Below, piece after piece: positions 44,030-55,099 of a DNA stretch of 64,000 nt (within the stretch, counting starts at the first letter, position 1; every line of letters begins with the position of its first letter). The position numbers and the translations under genes were made by a program. Below the pieces are notes generated by a model. It was not told the DNA's origin, ran no database searches, and saw only the letters and a program-made list of their open reading frames with translations. This DNA is from Calvatia gigantea (lineage: Eukaryota; Basidiomycota; Agaricomycetes; Agaricales; Lycoperdaceae): assembly GCA_025093985.1 (NCBI GenBank), contig JACAAK010000003.1, positions 4,402,001 to 4,466,000 on the forward strand, written 5' to 3'.

Positions 44030-44520
44030 AATTTGCAAACTAGGTGAACTGCTCAATTGGAATGGACTCTGAGGGCGAGGATGAGCCTGAAAGATTGGCG
44101 GGGGAACACCTGGCGGGATTCTTGCCACAGATTGCTAGTAAATATGGAGCCCTGTGCGTCAATCTCGCTGGTACCTGTTGCAGCTGAAAGCGATTGATTT
44201 AATGCACCACGTTAAAGGGGATCTGAGCCGCTCCGTGATAAGTTCACAATCATCTTGTCGGATGGCGATAACTGGATTTTCGGGATTTTGGTTGCACGAA
44301 GGGAAAAAGTGGTCGAGTATGTCACCAGACAATCGTCAACGTGAACCCGACAGACTCGGAAAATAATAGAGTGGAGATGCGAAGATGCATTCTTACAGTA
44401 ATCAAGCTGCTTGCTTTTTGGGTAAGTCGCTTATTAACTCCACAACTCCCACTTCTCATTTTTGGCTATAGGCAATCATTCCTGATGCACAACTTAAATG
44501 ATTGTTTTTGAGGAAATAAG
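44030..44520 (+). pseudogene. Nuclease family X, C-terminal fragment X5
   Basis: Covers the region after the acidic insertion: FLPQIASKYGALCVNL (44120), DGDNWIFG (44265, frame broken afterwards) and the final exon AIIPDAQLK after an intron (44422-44471) at the conserved phase-0 site following Trp. The terminal Arg codon seen in X2 is TGA here. It converges on F-box copy A6, whose stop lies about 105 bp further. Confidence 0.6.
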
Positions 44521-44624
44521 AGACTATCCACAAGACCGCCGAAGAAGGAAACGCACAAAGAACCAAATTTTGGGTGATTTTAAGGGGAGTCTCGTATGAT
44601 ATACATTATTATCATTGTAGTGGT

Positions 44625-46136
44625 CTACATCAAATCCAAAACTAAGAACTGATTTCCATCAGCGTTCGTCTCAAACACAATACGACCTGTCAGATCGTCA
44701 AACCCTGCGAGACACTGCGGTACAGGTGAGGGATTGTCTGGCATGTTGTGCCGTCTACGCAGGAAGCAGGCTTGACCAATGCCATACTCACACGTGATGA
44801 GACCAAGTGATCTCCGCGATCGATAGTCAACAGAGGCTGATGGTCCAAACCTTACAGTCGATGGTACCCTTCTCAGTGGTGGTTTCAGATTCCCAAGAAC
44901 CTGCATGGTGGGTGGCAAATTGCGATCATGGTCAGTGGTAATCCTCCTGAAGGTATTTGTAGGTACCAACAAGACAGGTGCACCGAGAACCGACAAACGG
45001 TGCGGAAAGAAAGTGCGCTGACAGAAAAAGAGGAACGTGGTGGAGCAACACCAATTCCAGAAATGCCGACTCCCCGTCCGAGCCGATGGTATAGATATTA
45101 ATGAAACCCGGGGCAACAACCTCAGCCCGAATGCCAGGAAGAAAGAAAACGCTGTTCTGCGGGGGGTGGATAAGATTGTAAGTGGTCTGAGTATACATCA
45201 TTCTTCTCACGGGTCCCATCGATTCGATTTCGACTTGTGTTTCAACGGAACACCGCTCGCTATGTTTCAACTCTCGGGAGTATCGACGTAGTTGCAGTAC
45301 TATGTCCGGGCTTGGTACTATGATGTCTCCGCGCTCTTCACGCAATGCAAAAGATTGAAGAAAGAGATTTTCGGAAAGAGCTGTGCTCGTTCGTACGCTC
45401 GCACGAGGGTAGTCTTGGATAATGATAAGAGGCGTCGTTACGAGCGATGAACGTTTTACTGTCGGTGCTCCGGAAATATGTAGCGACGCGGAACGATAGT
45501 TCTCGTTTTCCTTCGTCAATTCAGATCCCAAACTCGGCTAGGGGATCCCCCTCGGAGCGGTAGGTGTTGAAGAGAAGCTGAGGCTGAGGTGATTCCTGTT
45601 CTAAATCGAGAATATGTGCGGAGCCGCCAGGCCGTACTAAAAATAGCCATCGCCCGCCCCGAAGAAGCTCTGCTCCCCAAACAGCAAAACCTCCTTTAAC
45701 GAGTCGTGAACGAAATTGGAGGGCTGCGACGGATCTTCCGAAGCCCAGCGGTCTCGTGCTCGGAGCCGGCGGAGTGTCCAATGCATGAGCTCGACTTCCG
45801 AGTAATTTCCCAAGGGATACGTCAATTTTCCGATGCCTGGCTTTGAACCGTCGCGGGCAAGGCTAGCCCAGAATTGTTCCGTGCTCGTCATTTCATAGAG
45901 CATCTTGCAGTCTAATGGAGCAGCTGAACCTCCGAATGTCCAGAGAAGAATAATACTACCTGTCTTGCATCTATCAGTGCGCAATAGTCGAGATGCTTGA
46001 AGACTTCCAGGAGAATCTCTGGAGGAAGGCGGATGAGATGGGACCTTTGATAACCGTTGACGTGGTGCCCTGGAATTCTGAAACAGGCGAGTACATAATG
46101 CGTGAAATAATTAAGCCAGAGTTTGAGAATTTTCAT
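44625..46136 (-). pseudogene. F-box family A, near-full-length copy A6
   Basis: Minus strand from 46136: the F-box RLPPEILLEVFKHLDYCALIDARQ, an intron starting GTAGTATTATTC, then CKMLYEMTSTEQFWASLARDG, GIGKLTYPLGNYSEVELMHW, RARDRWASEDPSQ, FRSRLVKGG, ELLRGGRWLF, LSFRVA and VLQLRRYSRELKHSE. The C-terminal half includes SVFFLPGIRAEV, FINIYTIGSDGESAFLELVLLHHVPLFLSAHF, APFVGSRC, FGPSAS, LAGFDDLTGRIVFETNADG and FLVLDLM. One base is missing just before FRSRLVK, the same place where A2 carries a TAG; a further shift lies near TNTFRRI. It is CpG-rich, unlike A2. Probably a pseudogene, with unrecognised splicing a remote alternative. Confidence 0.7.
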
Positions 46137-46873
46137 AGAAAATACCGCCTCTGAAAGCGCATTCTTTTCTTGTCACGTGAATGTGACAAGCGTTGAAGAC
46201 CGAATTTTGATAGGTATTATGCCAGTTCTGCTGTTTGTGCTGGAGCAAGGCGAAAATCCAGTTGACAGACCCTAAAAGGTATATCATGCCTTCAGAGACC
46301 TGAATTAACAAGAGATAGGCCATCAAGTTGTGGAATTCCAGGTGGGTCCGTGTGAGGGCTTTCCGAGGACCGTAACAAGACTAGCATTTACACCCCAAGG
46401 GTTGGACGAGCTCTAATCCATTGATTGTAATGGAAAGTTATATGTGTGCGCATACGTATGAGCAGGAGGGAAATGATAGGGAAGAACAATGGAAGGCGGA
46501 AGAACGGGCGACTAGGCCGACCGCCGACGAAGTCTGCCATGAACAATGTGCAGCATGGAGCAGGCCTACTATACCAGCTCGGAGGAGGTTTACTAATGCT
46601 TTGGGGACTCGGTTCTATTTGAAGGGACCATTACATACGAAGACGTTCCTTCCGAACAACCATACAATTCGACAAAAAGTACAATGATTCAATTAAGCGT
46701 ATTCCTCGGCGAAGGGTATCATGCTAATCTGAGGTACAAACTTGAAGGGTCATCTACCAAAAAAGAGCGAAAAAAGAACAACCAAGAACCGTCGCACAAC
46801 ACTACTATAATGCAAAGCAATCTGCCAAACAACAAGTCTAGTCCTAGATATTTCAACCAAACCGTAAACCCTT
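46137..46873. other. Intergenic, minor repeat
   Basis: No gene. The string CGGCGAAGGGTATCATGCTAA near 46710 also occurs near 43885, each preceded by a CAATTAA block, suggesting a shared short duplicated segment. Confidence 0.4.
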
Positions 46874-47968
46874 TCAATTACCCCTCGCAGCGACGGCCAA
46901 ATTAACAGGACCCGGATGAACACGGGCGGCAACACCAGATGGAGACCTTCCAGGAATGCCACCTTGGACAACAATGTGGTCTTGGACTGCATGGCGAATG
47001 GAGGCAGCTTGGTCAAGCCTGAGACCGTGGTGGCCTCTGTGGGGGTCTCCGTGGTGGTCTCCGTGGTGGTCTCCATGGTGGTTTCCATGGTGGTCTCCGT
47101 GGTGGTCTCCGTGGTGGTCTGCGTGGTGGTCTCCACGATGGTCATCGAGATGATTTTCGGTAGGGACGACTACTTGACGAGGTATCATAGCCGGGTCAGT
47201 GTTGGTCTGAGCTGATGCTTCAGATGCAACGTTGGTATCAACAATCCAGCGACGGCGACGAGAGTCGGACGGGGGTGGAGGCGGAGGACAGATGCCGGTG
47301 ATGAGACCGGCGACTTGGTCGAGTTGGGGAGCGCGACGGACGGGACCCGACTCAGATTCACTATCAGAGTCGGTATCCGAGTCGCTGTCAGAATCACTGT
47401 CGGAATCACCATCGCCAAACGCTGCCGGAGAAGCTTGCTGGGGCAACAACATTCCCAGAATTGAGGTAAGGCCCTGCGGGCTACGAACGGCTATGCCCTG
47501 CGCCGGAAGAGCAGGTGTGTCAGTGTTGGTTTGTGTGTGTAACGTGGTAGCTCCAGTTGATGGTGTCTGGGATGATCTGTCGTCGATGTGGTCACCCAGG
47601 TTATCCAGGCCATCCATGATATCGTCCAAGAGGCCTCCTAAGTCTTGTGGGCTTCGAGAGACGATAGGGTTGGCGGGTATCAAGGGCAATGCGGCAGGAG
47701 GAGGCGACTCATCATCTTCTCCAGATGAGCTATCGGGGTTAGGAGGAAAGAGCGAAGACAAAAGGGCTGACAGATCTTGAGGGCTGCGTTGGGCCAAAGT
47801 TGCTTTGACGCGCGCACCGCCGATAGAACCGGCGTGAACGCCCGGGTGCGCTCCATCGCGGTGGAGCAACGGGGCGCCTACCCCAAGATTTTGGGGGTCT
47901 GCAACCGGAATGGCGAAAGCCATGCAGGCGAGGGCCAGGAAAGAGAGCGTAGCCCAGGGTGAACACAT
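46874..47968 (-). CDS. Secreted low-complexity protein with RSPQ(D/G)L repeats and His-rich tail
   Basis: 364 aa, no intron. The start at 47968 is chosen because MCSPWATLSFLALACMAFA is a clear signal peptide; an upstream ATG (48049) would bury it. A repeated motif follows a basic residue: QRSPQDLSALL, SRSPQDLGGLL, VRSPQGLTSIL, VRRAPQLDQVAGLI. Between repeats are acidic Ser/Asp runs (about residues 200-220). RRRRW and VRR are candidate Kex2 sites, so the protein may be processed into several peptides. Residues about 285-325 are a 12-nt-unit tandem repeat encoding HHGDHHGN-type His/Asp sequence, which could bind metal. No homologue is recognised. The role is unknown; an extracellular, possibly wall-associated or signalling function is inference. 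Confidence 0.65.
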   Translation of the reverse strand: MCSPWATLSFLALACMAFAIPVADPQNLGVGAPLLHRDGAHPGVHAGSIGGARVKATLAQRSPQDLSALLSSLFPPNPDSSSGEDDESPPPAALPLIPANPIVSRSPQDLGGLLDDIMDGLDNLGDHIDDRSSQTPSTGATTLHTQTNTDTPALPAQGIAVRSPQGLTSILGMLLPQQASPAAFGDGDSDSDSDSDSDTDSDSESESGPVRRAPQLDQVAGLITGICPPPPPPSDSRRRRWIVDTNVASEASAQTNTDPAMIPRQVVVPTENHLDDHRGDHHADHHGDHHGDHHGNHHGDHHGDHHGDPHRGHHGLRLDQAASIRHAVQDHIVVQGGIPGRSPSGVAARVHPGPVNLAVAARGN

Positions 47969-48109
47969 GATGCGCTGAGAGTTCGAAGATTGATAGCGGA
48001 GAAGGGGCTGGAGGAGTGACGAATGTTGATCCAAGAGGCGAGAGACCAAAGGGGTGTTCGCTGCTCGGTGCCTCTTTGCCGCTAACGGTCAAAACACGTC
48101 GACAGCGAC

Positions 48110-48117
48110 TTTTATAT
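48110..48117 (-). promoter_or_regulatory. TATA box of the secreted repeat protein
   Basis: ATATAAAA on the minus strand, about 142 bp upstream of the ATG at 47968, in the 0.7-kb divergent spacer shared with the histidyl-tRNA synthetase gene. Confidence 0.45.
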
Positions 48118-48704
48118 GGATGTGGGCGTGGTTTGAGGGGTCGTACGCTGTGGTGAGAGAAACTCGTTTAAGCTCCAGAAGCTATTCCGTTTTTCCGAGA
48201 CACGTCAGGCTACGAAGCTAAGCGCAACTTCTGTCTCGGAATTCGTAGTGCCGGTGGCCAAGGGCAAGCCAGAATGCTCACCGAGGCAGCTATGAGCACA
48301 AGGAATTGTTCACGTCAAGTACGGAGGTCCCAGTGGTAGGATGCAGAAGGTCAGGAAGCCAGTATATGCAAGCATGCCGAATGACAGAAAACATTGTCGG
48401 AAGAACGCATGGATCGTTTTTTAGCACCAGTTGGCATCAAATTAGACAAGCCAGAACCTGACGAAGAAGCAGCAACCAAAAGACATGGAATAAGTCAGAG
48501 AATATCGAGCATGGAAGGGGATCCCGTGTGACTTGGTCTATTTCTTTGATTATGGTGATTCCAATCACAAGAGTCCTTGCAGACTCGAAAGCTGATGCCT
48601 ATCCAGGGTGGATTGCTGACATAACCTATTTCTTCCCACGCATTGATGGTACGGCCGAAACCCAATGCGGGCTATTTTCGCTTCATGGCTGAAATAATTC
48701 CTTA

Positions 48705-51027
48705 ATGATTTTTCGGGCAGGACTTTCCTGTCCGAGTCATCGATATCATCTCGTTCGCTACTTCCCTCACCGCTGTCCCTCACCCTACTTTCCGCGCTTT
48801 ACATCTAGATATATATCGATGTCGTCGTCTGATTCCGCTCCCATAAGCATCCAGCAACTCGAACAAGAAATCGAACACCAAAAGGCACTTTTTAATGACT
48901 TGCGATCACAGTATGCCGCTGGGTCTCCGGAGTTAGACGAGACAAAGAACAAGCTGGCCGAGCTACAAAAAGCGCTGGGGTTGTCGAAAGCGAAGGGGGC
49001 TGGGCCTAAGGGCGCAGATACCGAAAAGAAAAGGGGGCGGTTACTGCTGAAGACCGCCAAGGTGTGTGCGCACTCTCCGTGATCAATTTGTTTCGTCTAA
49101 TGAAAAGTGATGACCCGTGATAGGGAACCAAAGACTATGGCCCAGGCGAGATGTTCTGTCGTGAACATATCGAGAAGATTGTCAAGGAATGCTTCACAAG
49201 TTACGGTGGTTCATGTCTAGATACCCCCGTTTTCGAACGCAAAGACGTTCTGACGGACAAATACGGCGAGGATTCCAAACTCATATTCGACCTCATGGAC
49301 CAGGGCGGAGAACAACTCGCATTGCGTTATGATCATACGGTTCCCCTTGCACGTTACCTTGCCATGATGGGAGGCACAAATACTCACAGCAAGATCTGGC
49401 AAGTTGGTAAGGTGTATCGGAGAGATAATCCCGTGATGTCAAAAGGACGTATGAGAGAGTTCATGCAAGCTGTAGGTTTCAATGCTTCGAAGCCTAACCG
49501 GCGCTTAGTTTTTCGAACAGGATTTCGACATATGTGGGACTTGGGATCCTATGATTCCAGACGCTGAAATCTTGAGCTTGGTGTGCACTATTTTGACAAG
49601 ACTGGAGGTCGGAGAATTTACCATTAAAGTGAGAATGCCTGCGCTCTCCTTCTCCCACCTTTGGTATTCACAGGAGTCAGATCAACCACCGGAAAATTTT
49701 GGATGGTATTTTCGAAATTTGCGGCGTGCCGAAAGACAAAATCCGGACTATTTCGTCGGCAGTTGATAAGCTTGACAAGGCGAGTCATTCCAGATGTCTA
49801 CCAACCACACCCACTCACACATGCTTAATTCTAGTCTCTATGGGCTGACGTCAAGAAGGAAATGACGGTCGAAAAAGGCCTCGATCCCGCTGTCGCCGAT
49901 AAGATTGGCGAATACGTGCAACTCAAGGGTTAGTCTTCGCCGAAACCAAGAGTTTTCCAATCTTACATCCCTTCCTCAGGCGGTGCTGAATTGATCGATA
50001 AACTGAGAGAAGACCCAGCCATTACCGCAAACGCCAGCGCTAAGCAGGGCTTAGAAGAGATGACGATCCTTGTTTCCCTACTGCAGGCTTACAAGGTCAT
50101 TGACAAGGTACGGCGAAAGCACCCTGTCTCTGTATCCCCAACTTTAGCGTTTCCTCTAGGTCTCCTTCGACATGTCCCTCGCTCGAGGCCTAGACTATTA
50201 CACCGGCATCATCTACGAAGCCACCGTCGAAGCCTCCGCTCCTCCTTGGCTCAAAGCCGCCCAAGCGGCCGCAGCAGCCCAAGCAGGCAACCTGTCACCC
50301 AACACCCTCACATTTACGGAACCCTCCCCACCCGCACCCCTCCCAACAAAAAAGGATAAAAAACCCAAAAAGAAAGCCGCAGGCGTTGAGGGAGAGGAAG
50401 AAGACGAAGTGGACGATTCGCAGGTTGGCGTTGGGTCTATTGCTGCAGGTGGACGATATGATGGGCTCGTGGGTTCGTTTAGCTCTGCGGCGGCGGGTGA
50501 TAAGGATAAGAATAAGGGACACTTGCCGTGTGTGGGTGTGAGTATTGGTATGGACCGGATTTTTGCTTTGTTGTGGCCCAAGTGGGTGGAGAAGGGGATG
50601 AGGAGTAAGGCGACGATGGTGTATGTTATGAGTGCTGGCGATGGGCTATTGACTGAGCGGGTGCGGTTAGTTAGGGAGCTGAGAGAAGCGGGTATTAAGG
50701 TATGCATCCCGTTCTATAATCCCTTGGTTTCGTGACTGAATGTCACCGGTTACACAGACGGACTTTTTGGCCAAGAACAAACCTAAGCTTCCGGCACAGT
50801 TTGCGGCAGGCGAGAGAGACGAGGCGCCTTTCGCTGTCATTCTCGGTGGGGACGAGTTGAAGGCTGGATTGGTCACGGTCAAGGAACAAAGATGGGAGTT
50901 CGTGGATGGAAAGAAGATCAAAGTCCAGAGTGCTGATCAAGGTACCAAGGTGAAGAGAGACGAACTTGTTCAGTGGTTGAAGGACACGAAGACCTACAGG
51001 GAGTGGGACGCTGGCAAGTTGATTTGA
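48705..51027 (+). CDS. HTS1: Histidyl-tRNA synthetase, eight exons
   Basis: Charges tRNA-His. Exons 48705-49061, 49124-49471, 49521-49628, 49681-49779, 49835-49928, 49980-50107, 50160-50699 and 50758-51027 join in phase to 647 codons. Order: an Arg/Ser-rich 38-residue leader, WHEP domain ([17 protein letters not shown]), motif 1 to 2 region ([33 protein letters not shown]), the His-A/B signatures [14 protein letters not shown] and [11 protein letters not shown], motif 3 ([14 protein letters not shown]) and the anticodon-binding domain ([20 protein letters not shown]). A second in-frame ATG at 48819 probably makes the cytosolic form and the first the mitochondrial form, as in yeast. Intron 49780-49834 is GC-AG (donor GCGAGT). 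A Lys/Glu-rich insertion of about 70 residues sits between the two His motifs. It appears functional. Confidence 0.93.
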
Positions 51028-51777
51028 AGGGCGCCACTGAAAGGTTTGATGAGTTGACGAGAAGTTTTGTTAGAAAGCGATAACATATATCAGTATATTG
51101 CCTTGAAGTAGGGGGGAAAAACATAACACGACGTTACGGGCACTCGAGCTCCAAGCTGCATGCCAAAATTTAACGCTTGCAGGGGGTTAGTCATTGTGTA
51201 TAGGATAAGGCAATCCTTATAATCAGTTTCGAACCCCCTTGTCAAAGGGCCAACCAAGCGAGCGACCAATTTACATATCCCTGGAACTTAATATCCCCGT
51301 ATGCTGTTATTTGACCCCAGCGGACCGGTTGAACCTCACTTCCCACCTTCTCGAACCTTCAGCCGACGTCGGGTAAGGGTTATGATATCCTGGGCGGTGC
51401 CTTCAGCCCCGAAAGAAGCCTCTTATTACCTTAATTAAGGCCCTGACGATGTGAAAATCCAGGTATTTTCGCCCTTGTAGAGATTTGGCGAACCTCGAGT
51501 CGGAAGTTAAGCCCGTATGGACGCTTAAGTGCACAGGAACTTTGTATTTTGTAGTTGTTAGGTAGTGGCTTCGGTGATAGAAGGCGGCAGTAGTTACCCT
51601 CCATTTATTATCCGCTGTGTCGACCGCATGGAAATACAAGGGCAGTAAAGGCCGTCGTGTGGTAGAACGATGAGTCAGTTTATGTCTTTATCGTTTACTG
51701 GAAACGAGTTTGAGAGATTTACCCTTGGGAGGGCGAGAGATGTTTCTGTCGTCATGGATATCGAATTATTGAAGAGA
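51028..51777. other. Intergenic between HTS1 and the small secreted protein
   Basis: Contains the 3' end of HTS1 and the upstream region of the next gene. The largest frame (51403-51639 minus) shows no family resemblance. Confidence 0.4.
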
Positions 51778-51785
51778 TATAAAAG
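51778..51785 (+). promoter_or_regulatory. TATA box of the small secreted protein
   Basis: TATAAAAG, 80 bp upstream of the ATG at 51858, in good position for a strongly expressed secreted-protein gene. Confidence 0.55.
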
Positions 51786-51857
51786 TGGAAGCTCCTAGTG
51801 AGATGAATCCAGGAAATCCTCACCTCACAAACCACTAACGATACTTACTCCGTCACA

Positions 51858-52378
51858 ATGGCTTTCAAGAACCTCTTGGTTACCTTGAGCACTATCGCAG
51901 TATTTGCGACCACTGCTTTTGCCCAGACTGATCTCGCTTCCTGCGACTTCGTCTTCGTCCCCGACGCTCCCGTCGATCCAGCCGTCACCAACGTCGTCGC
52001 AGACTTCAATTTCAGTAAGCCGCAAAAACGCCTCTGGATAGAGTTATAGCTTGACGCATTCACCACTCCTCTCTGGTGCATTTCAGTCCCAGGTCGCGAG
52101 TTGACCGTCGCTGCTCCGTCCCACCAAGGCTTTGTGCGGAGCCAATTTTGCAATGGTTTTGATTTCACATTTGCTGACACTTATGTTGTTAGATTCAAGG
52201 AGCCACCTTCACCGAGAACCCAGATGATGTCTTCAATGCCCACAACGAGTTTTCCGCGGAGGGATGGACCTGCGAGCAGGTTTCCGACTTCTTAGAAGGT
52301 CTAGCTGGGCAGACATTCTCAGCCCCGTCAGGTGTCAACTGGACCATCGATTCCGTTGAGTGTACTTGCGCCAACTGA
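51858..52378 (+). CDS. Small secreted protein, 129 aa
   Basis: Exons 51858-52014, 52087-52133 and 52193-52378 join in phase. MAFKNLLVTLSTIAVFATTAFA is a textbook signal peptide, cleaved before QTDLASC. The mature part has four cysteines (DLASCDF, GWTCEQV and VECTCAN at the end), consistent with two disulphides. It contains RELTVAAPSHQ, GATFTENPDDVFNAHNEF and FSAPSGVNWTIDSVE. No known domain or catalytic motif; it is of the small-secreted-protein class of fungi. Intact, with its own TATA box. Confidence 0.8.
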
Positions 52379-53046
52379 GGGGGTTGAAGTAAGGGCCAAG
52401 GGAGATTCTGCTAGTGAAGAAGTTTGTGCAAGCGGGAGATGTAAGGGTCGTCCAAGAAATAGATTACGGAGAACAATCGAAGTTTTACAAATTGTGCCAT
52501 CTTTTGTACACTGCCTATAAACAGAATCATGGGCATTGCCATAGTTAACTGCGCCTTGATAAAACCGATGACACTGATGCCCGTGAAAGATCAAGTGAAG
52601 ACAGAAAAAAGCTGAAGATGCTGCGGCCGCAGGATCAGAGCACTGACCGAAGGCGATGAAGTGTTCGTCGTCGTACGAGGTGCTCGGAACTATTCAATGA
52701 AAGTACAGAATTGAGCTTTGGATAATGAAAGCCAGGAAGTGGAACGAATTGGAGGAATCTGAATTCGCGATGAGAGCCTTGAGAGGAAGGTTCCTGGTCA
52801 CGTCGCTGCGGCACTGCCGCACGGATTGACGGAGGTTGTCGTGGGAGGTTTCCGGGGTGGACCGTGACGTCATGTTGAAGTTGGGCTGTGACAGCGATCG
52901 AACCACTTATATCTGTACCGCTTCTCATCTCCTTTCACGAACTGAAACGAATATAATAACTCACGACCTCTGCCACTGTACATCTGCGACATTACTCCAA
53001 ACACCCCCCGACTAAATTCCCGCCGCCTGTATAGTAATCCAACGAT
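52379..53046. other. Intergenic, no supported gene
   Basis: A 70-codon minus-strand frame (52694-52906) and overlapping frames exist but show no domain, signal or splice structure. Confidence 0.4.
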
Positions 53047-53785
53047 ATGGGAGTCGACACCATTGTGAGAAGGGGCTACCCGAGTGCGTATCTTTACCCC
53101 CATTCAACGATGTTACTGTGTTTAAGATTTCTCCGACCATACTTGCAGTTTTCTTTGCTTTCGTCCTTGCGTTCAGTATCATTGAGGTATAACCTCTCGT
53201 TCATTCACAATTGTTTCCCCGCTGACCAGTCGCCTTCAGCTCGCCATTTCCGGCTGGTTGGTAGCTCGTTTCAATCGCCACCACAACTATCGAAGTCTGG
53301 GAGAACGAGATCGCGTCCGATACTTTCTCTTCGTCTCAGCATGGACCACCCTCCTTCTCCCCATATTGATGCTCTTCTTCATTATCGCGAGGAACTCAAT
53401 TGCAGCAAGCGTCCTGACCCATATCATCTTGTGCGCACGTTTCGGCTCCTTGGTTGCCCACCCGGCCTAACGATTACTTCACTACAGCCTGTTTATAACA
53501 TGGGTATTGTGGCTGACAGCCTCCGCTGCCTTGACAGAATCAATAGGGGGTGGATTGAGTTGCTCCAGCGACCCACCATTTGTGTATTGCAACCAACTCA
53601 ACGCGCTAGTAGCCTTTGGATGGATTACATGGTGTGTTTCATGTCGCAGATACCTAGAGTTTTGTAGCAACTTACCAACTCCGGACAGGATCTTCCTTTC
53701 GGTTGCGCTCTTTGTCGTTATCCTACTCGGCATTCGGACCATCAAACGCGGAGATGGCTACGGCGGAAGTCTGGTTGCTACATAA
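53047..53785 (+). CDS. MARVEL-domain membrane protein, 169 aa
   Basis: Exons 53047-53064, 53127-53186, 53240-53430, 53488-53631 and 53689-53785 join in phase. Four transmembrane helices fit the MARVEL pattern: TILAVFFAFVLAFSIIELAISGW, YFLFVSAWTTLLLPILMLFFII, THIIFLFITWVLWLTASAAL and WIFLSVALFVVILLGI. Loops carry LGERDRVRY and the typical SCSSDPPFVYCNQLNALVAFGWITW before helix 4. Such proteins organise membranes at the cell surface or in vesicle traffic. The 53632-53688 intron is a multiple of three, so its retention would give a longer but open frame. Confidence 0.75.
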
Positions 53786-54095
53786 ATTATGTACCTGAAA
53801 ACTGTACGGTGGACGTTCCTGTTGTTAATCCCTGCCTCCAAAGCTCTATGGCCGGACGCGGCTTTCATCATTTTGGTTTCTCCTTTTGACCCGTTGCTTT
53901 CACGTCACGTCCATGTGCTATGCTAAGTCCTTTGATCCGTTCTTCTACTTCTCTGTGTCTGTTGTATCTTACAATACTTCTCTTACACATCACTATGTGC
54001 GTCACAGTTGGAGCCTTGAACTCCCACAAAGAGTGAACAAGAATCAGTCCCTCAGAGTTATAGCCGTCCTCACGCACACACGGGCGAGAGCACTA

Positions 54096-55050
54096 AAGGC
54101 CGCAAACAGGACATTGATCGAAGCCAGGAAACGCGCACTACCGACTCTCCGCACCGCCCTCTGCGGCGAAGCTCTTCTTAACAACCCAAGATTCAACAAA
54201 TGCAGTGCCTTCACGCACCACGAGCGAAAAGAATTCGGACTCACAGGTCGACTCTCTTATCGTACTGACCCCTTAGACAAGCAAGTCCAACGAGCGAATG
54301 AACAGCTATCGTCAAGACAAGAACCACTCCGGAAGAATACTTTTCTTCAGAGTCTCAGAGACCAGAATTGGATGCTCTATTATGCGCTTGTGTGGAGACA
54401 TCTTATGGAGCTGGTGCCTATTATCTACGAGTATACTCCCACTCAGGTGAGACTTTGTTTCTCCCCAGTCTCGCTATATCTCCGATGTACCTGATTCGTA
54501 TATGTCATTTAGGCTGATGCAATTGCGCAGTATTCCCACTTGTTTTGGAGAAGCGAAGGACTCTATCTGACGTTGGTAGATCAGGATGCGATGGAAGGGG
54601 GCTTTGTGGCACAAACGGTCGCACAGGGTCGGGGTATTGACCTTGTTGTGTGTACGGACGCGGAGGCTATCCTCGGTATTAGGGATCAGGGCGTTGGGGT
54701 GAGCCGCCTACTTACTCAAAACCTCGCACATAACGTCTTGGTTTTGACCACTGTTGATCATGGTTCGTGGGGTATTGCGGTGAATTGCTTTGATTTTTGG
54801 GACAACGTTACTGAAATAAACTGGATCCAAGATTTCGACGGCAAAGTCGGTTATGTATACGTGCATCCAACATGCCCTGGCGGACACGAACCACGGATCC
54901 TTGATGGTGTTAATTTTAGGCTCGTTGACCGGAATCCTGAAGCGAGGTCAAACGTCACGGGGCGTAGGTGCAGGACCGGTGGTTGGCCTAGAACGAATTG
55001 GAGCACAAGAGACGGCGTTACATTCAATGTCCGTTAAGGATGTCGGCATC
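54096..55050 (+). pseudogene. Malic enzyme, truncated copy 1
   Basis: Copy of the gene at 58983. Exon 1 (to 54446) and exon 2 (54513-54698) are open and similar ([70 protein letters not shown]). The start codon is AAG in place of ATG. Beyond exon 2 the acceptor TTTGTAG has become TTCGTGG and the donor GTGAGT has become GTGAAT around the 9-nt microexon. Downstream sequence decays after about 55050, so the NAD(P)-binding and C-terminal domains are missing. Promoter-region homology extends upstream to about 53930. Confidence 0.75.
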
Positions 55051-55099
55051 CCATTGGCCGTCGTCTATAGTCAACTCTGTTTTGAGCCATAGTCCTTGG

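Noticed and set aside
46956..47153. Trp/Ser-rich tandem repeat protein on plus
   Set aside because: Antisense reading of the His/Asp 12-bp tandem repeat of the secreted protein.
47232..47780. 182-codon plus-strand frame
   Set aside because: Antisense shadow of the secreted repeat protein, caused by its Ser/Asp and Pro-rich repeats.
50213..50707. 164-codon minus-strand frame
   Set aside because: Antisense to exon 7 of HTS1, whose catalytic motifs are unambiguous.
53886..54494. 202-codon plus frame as an extended intact malic enzyme N-terminus
   Set aside because: Only the part after 54096 matches the enzyme; the upstream extension is duplicated promoter sequence and the true start codon is mutated.
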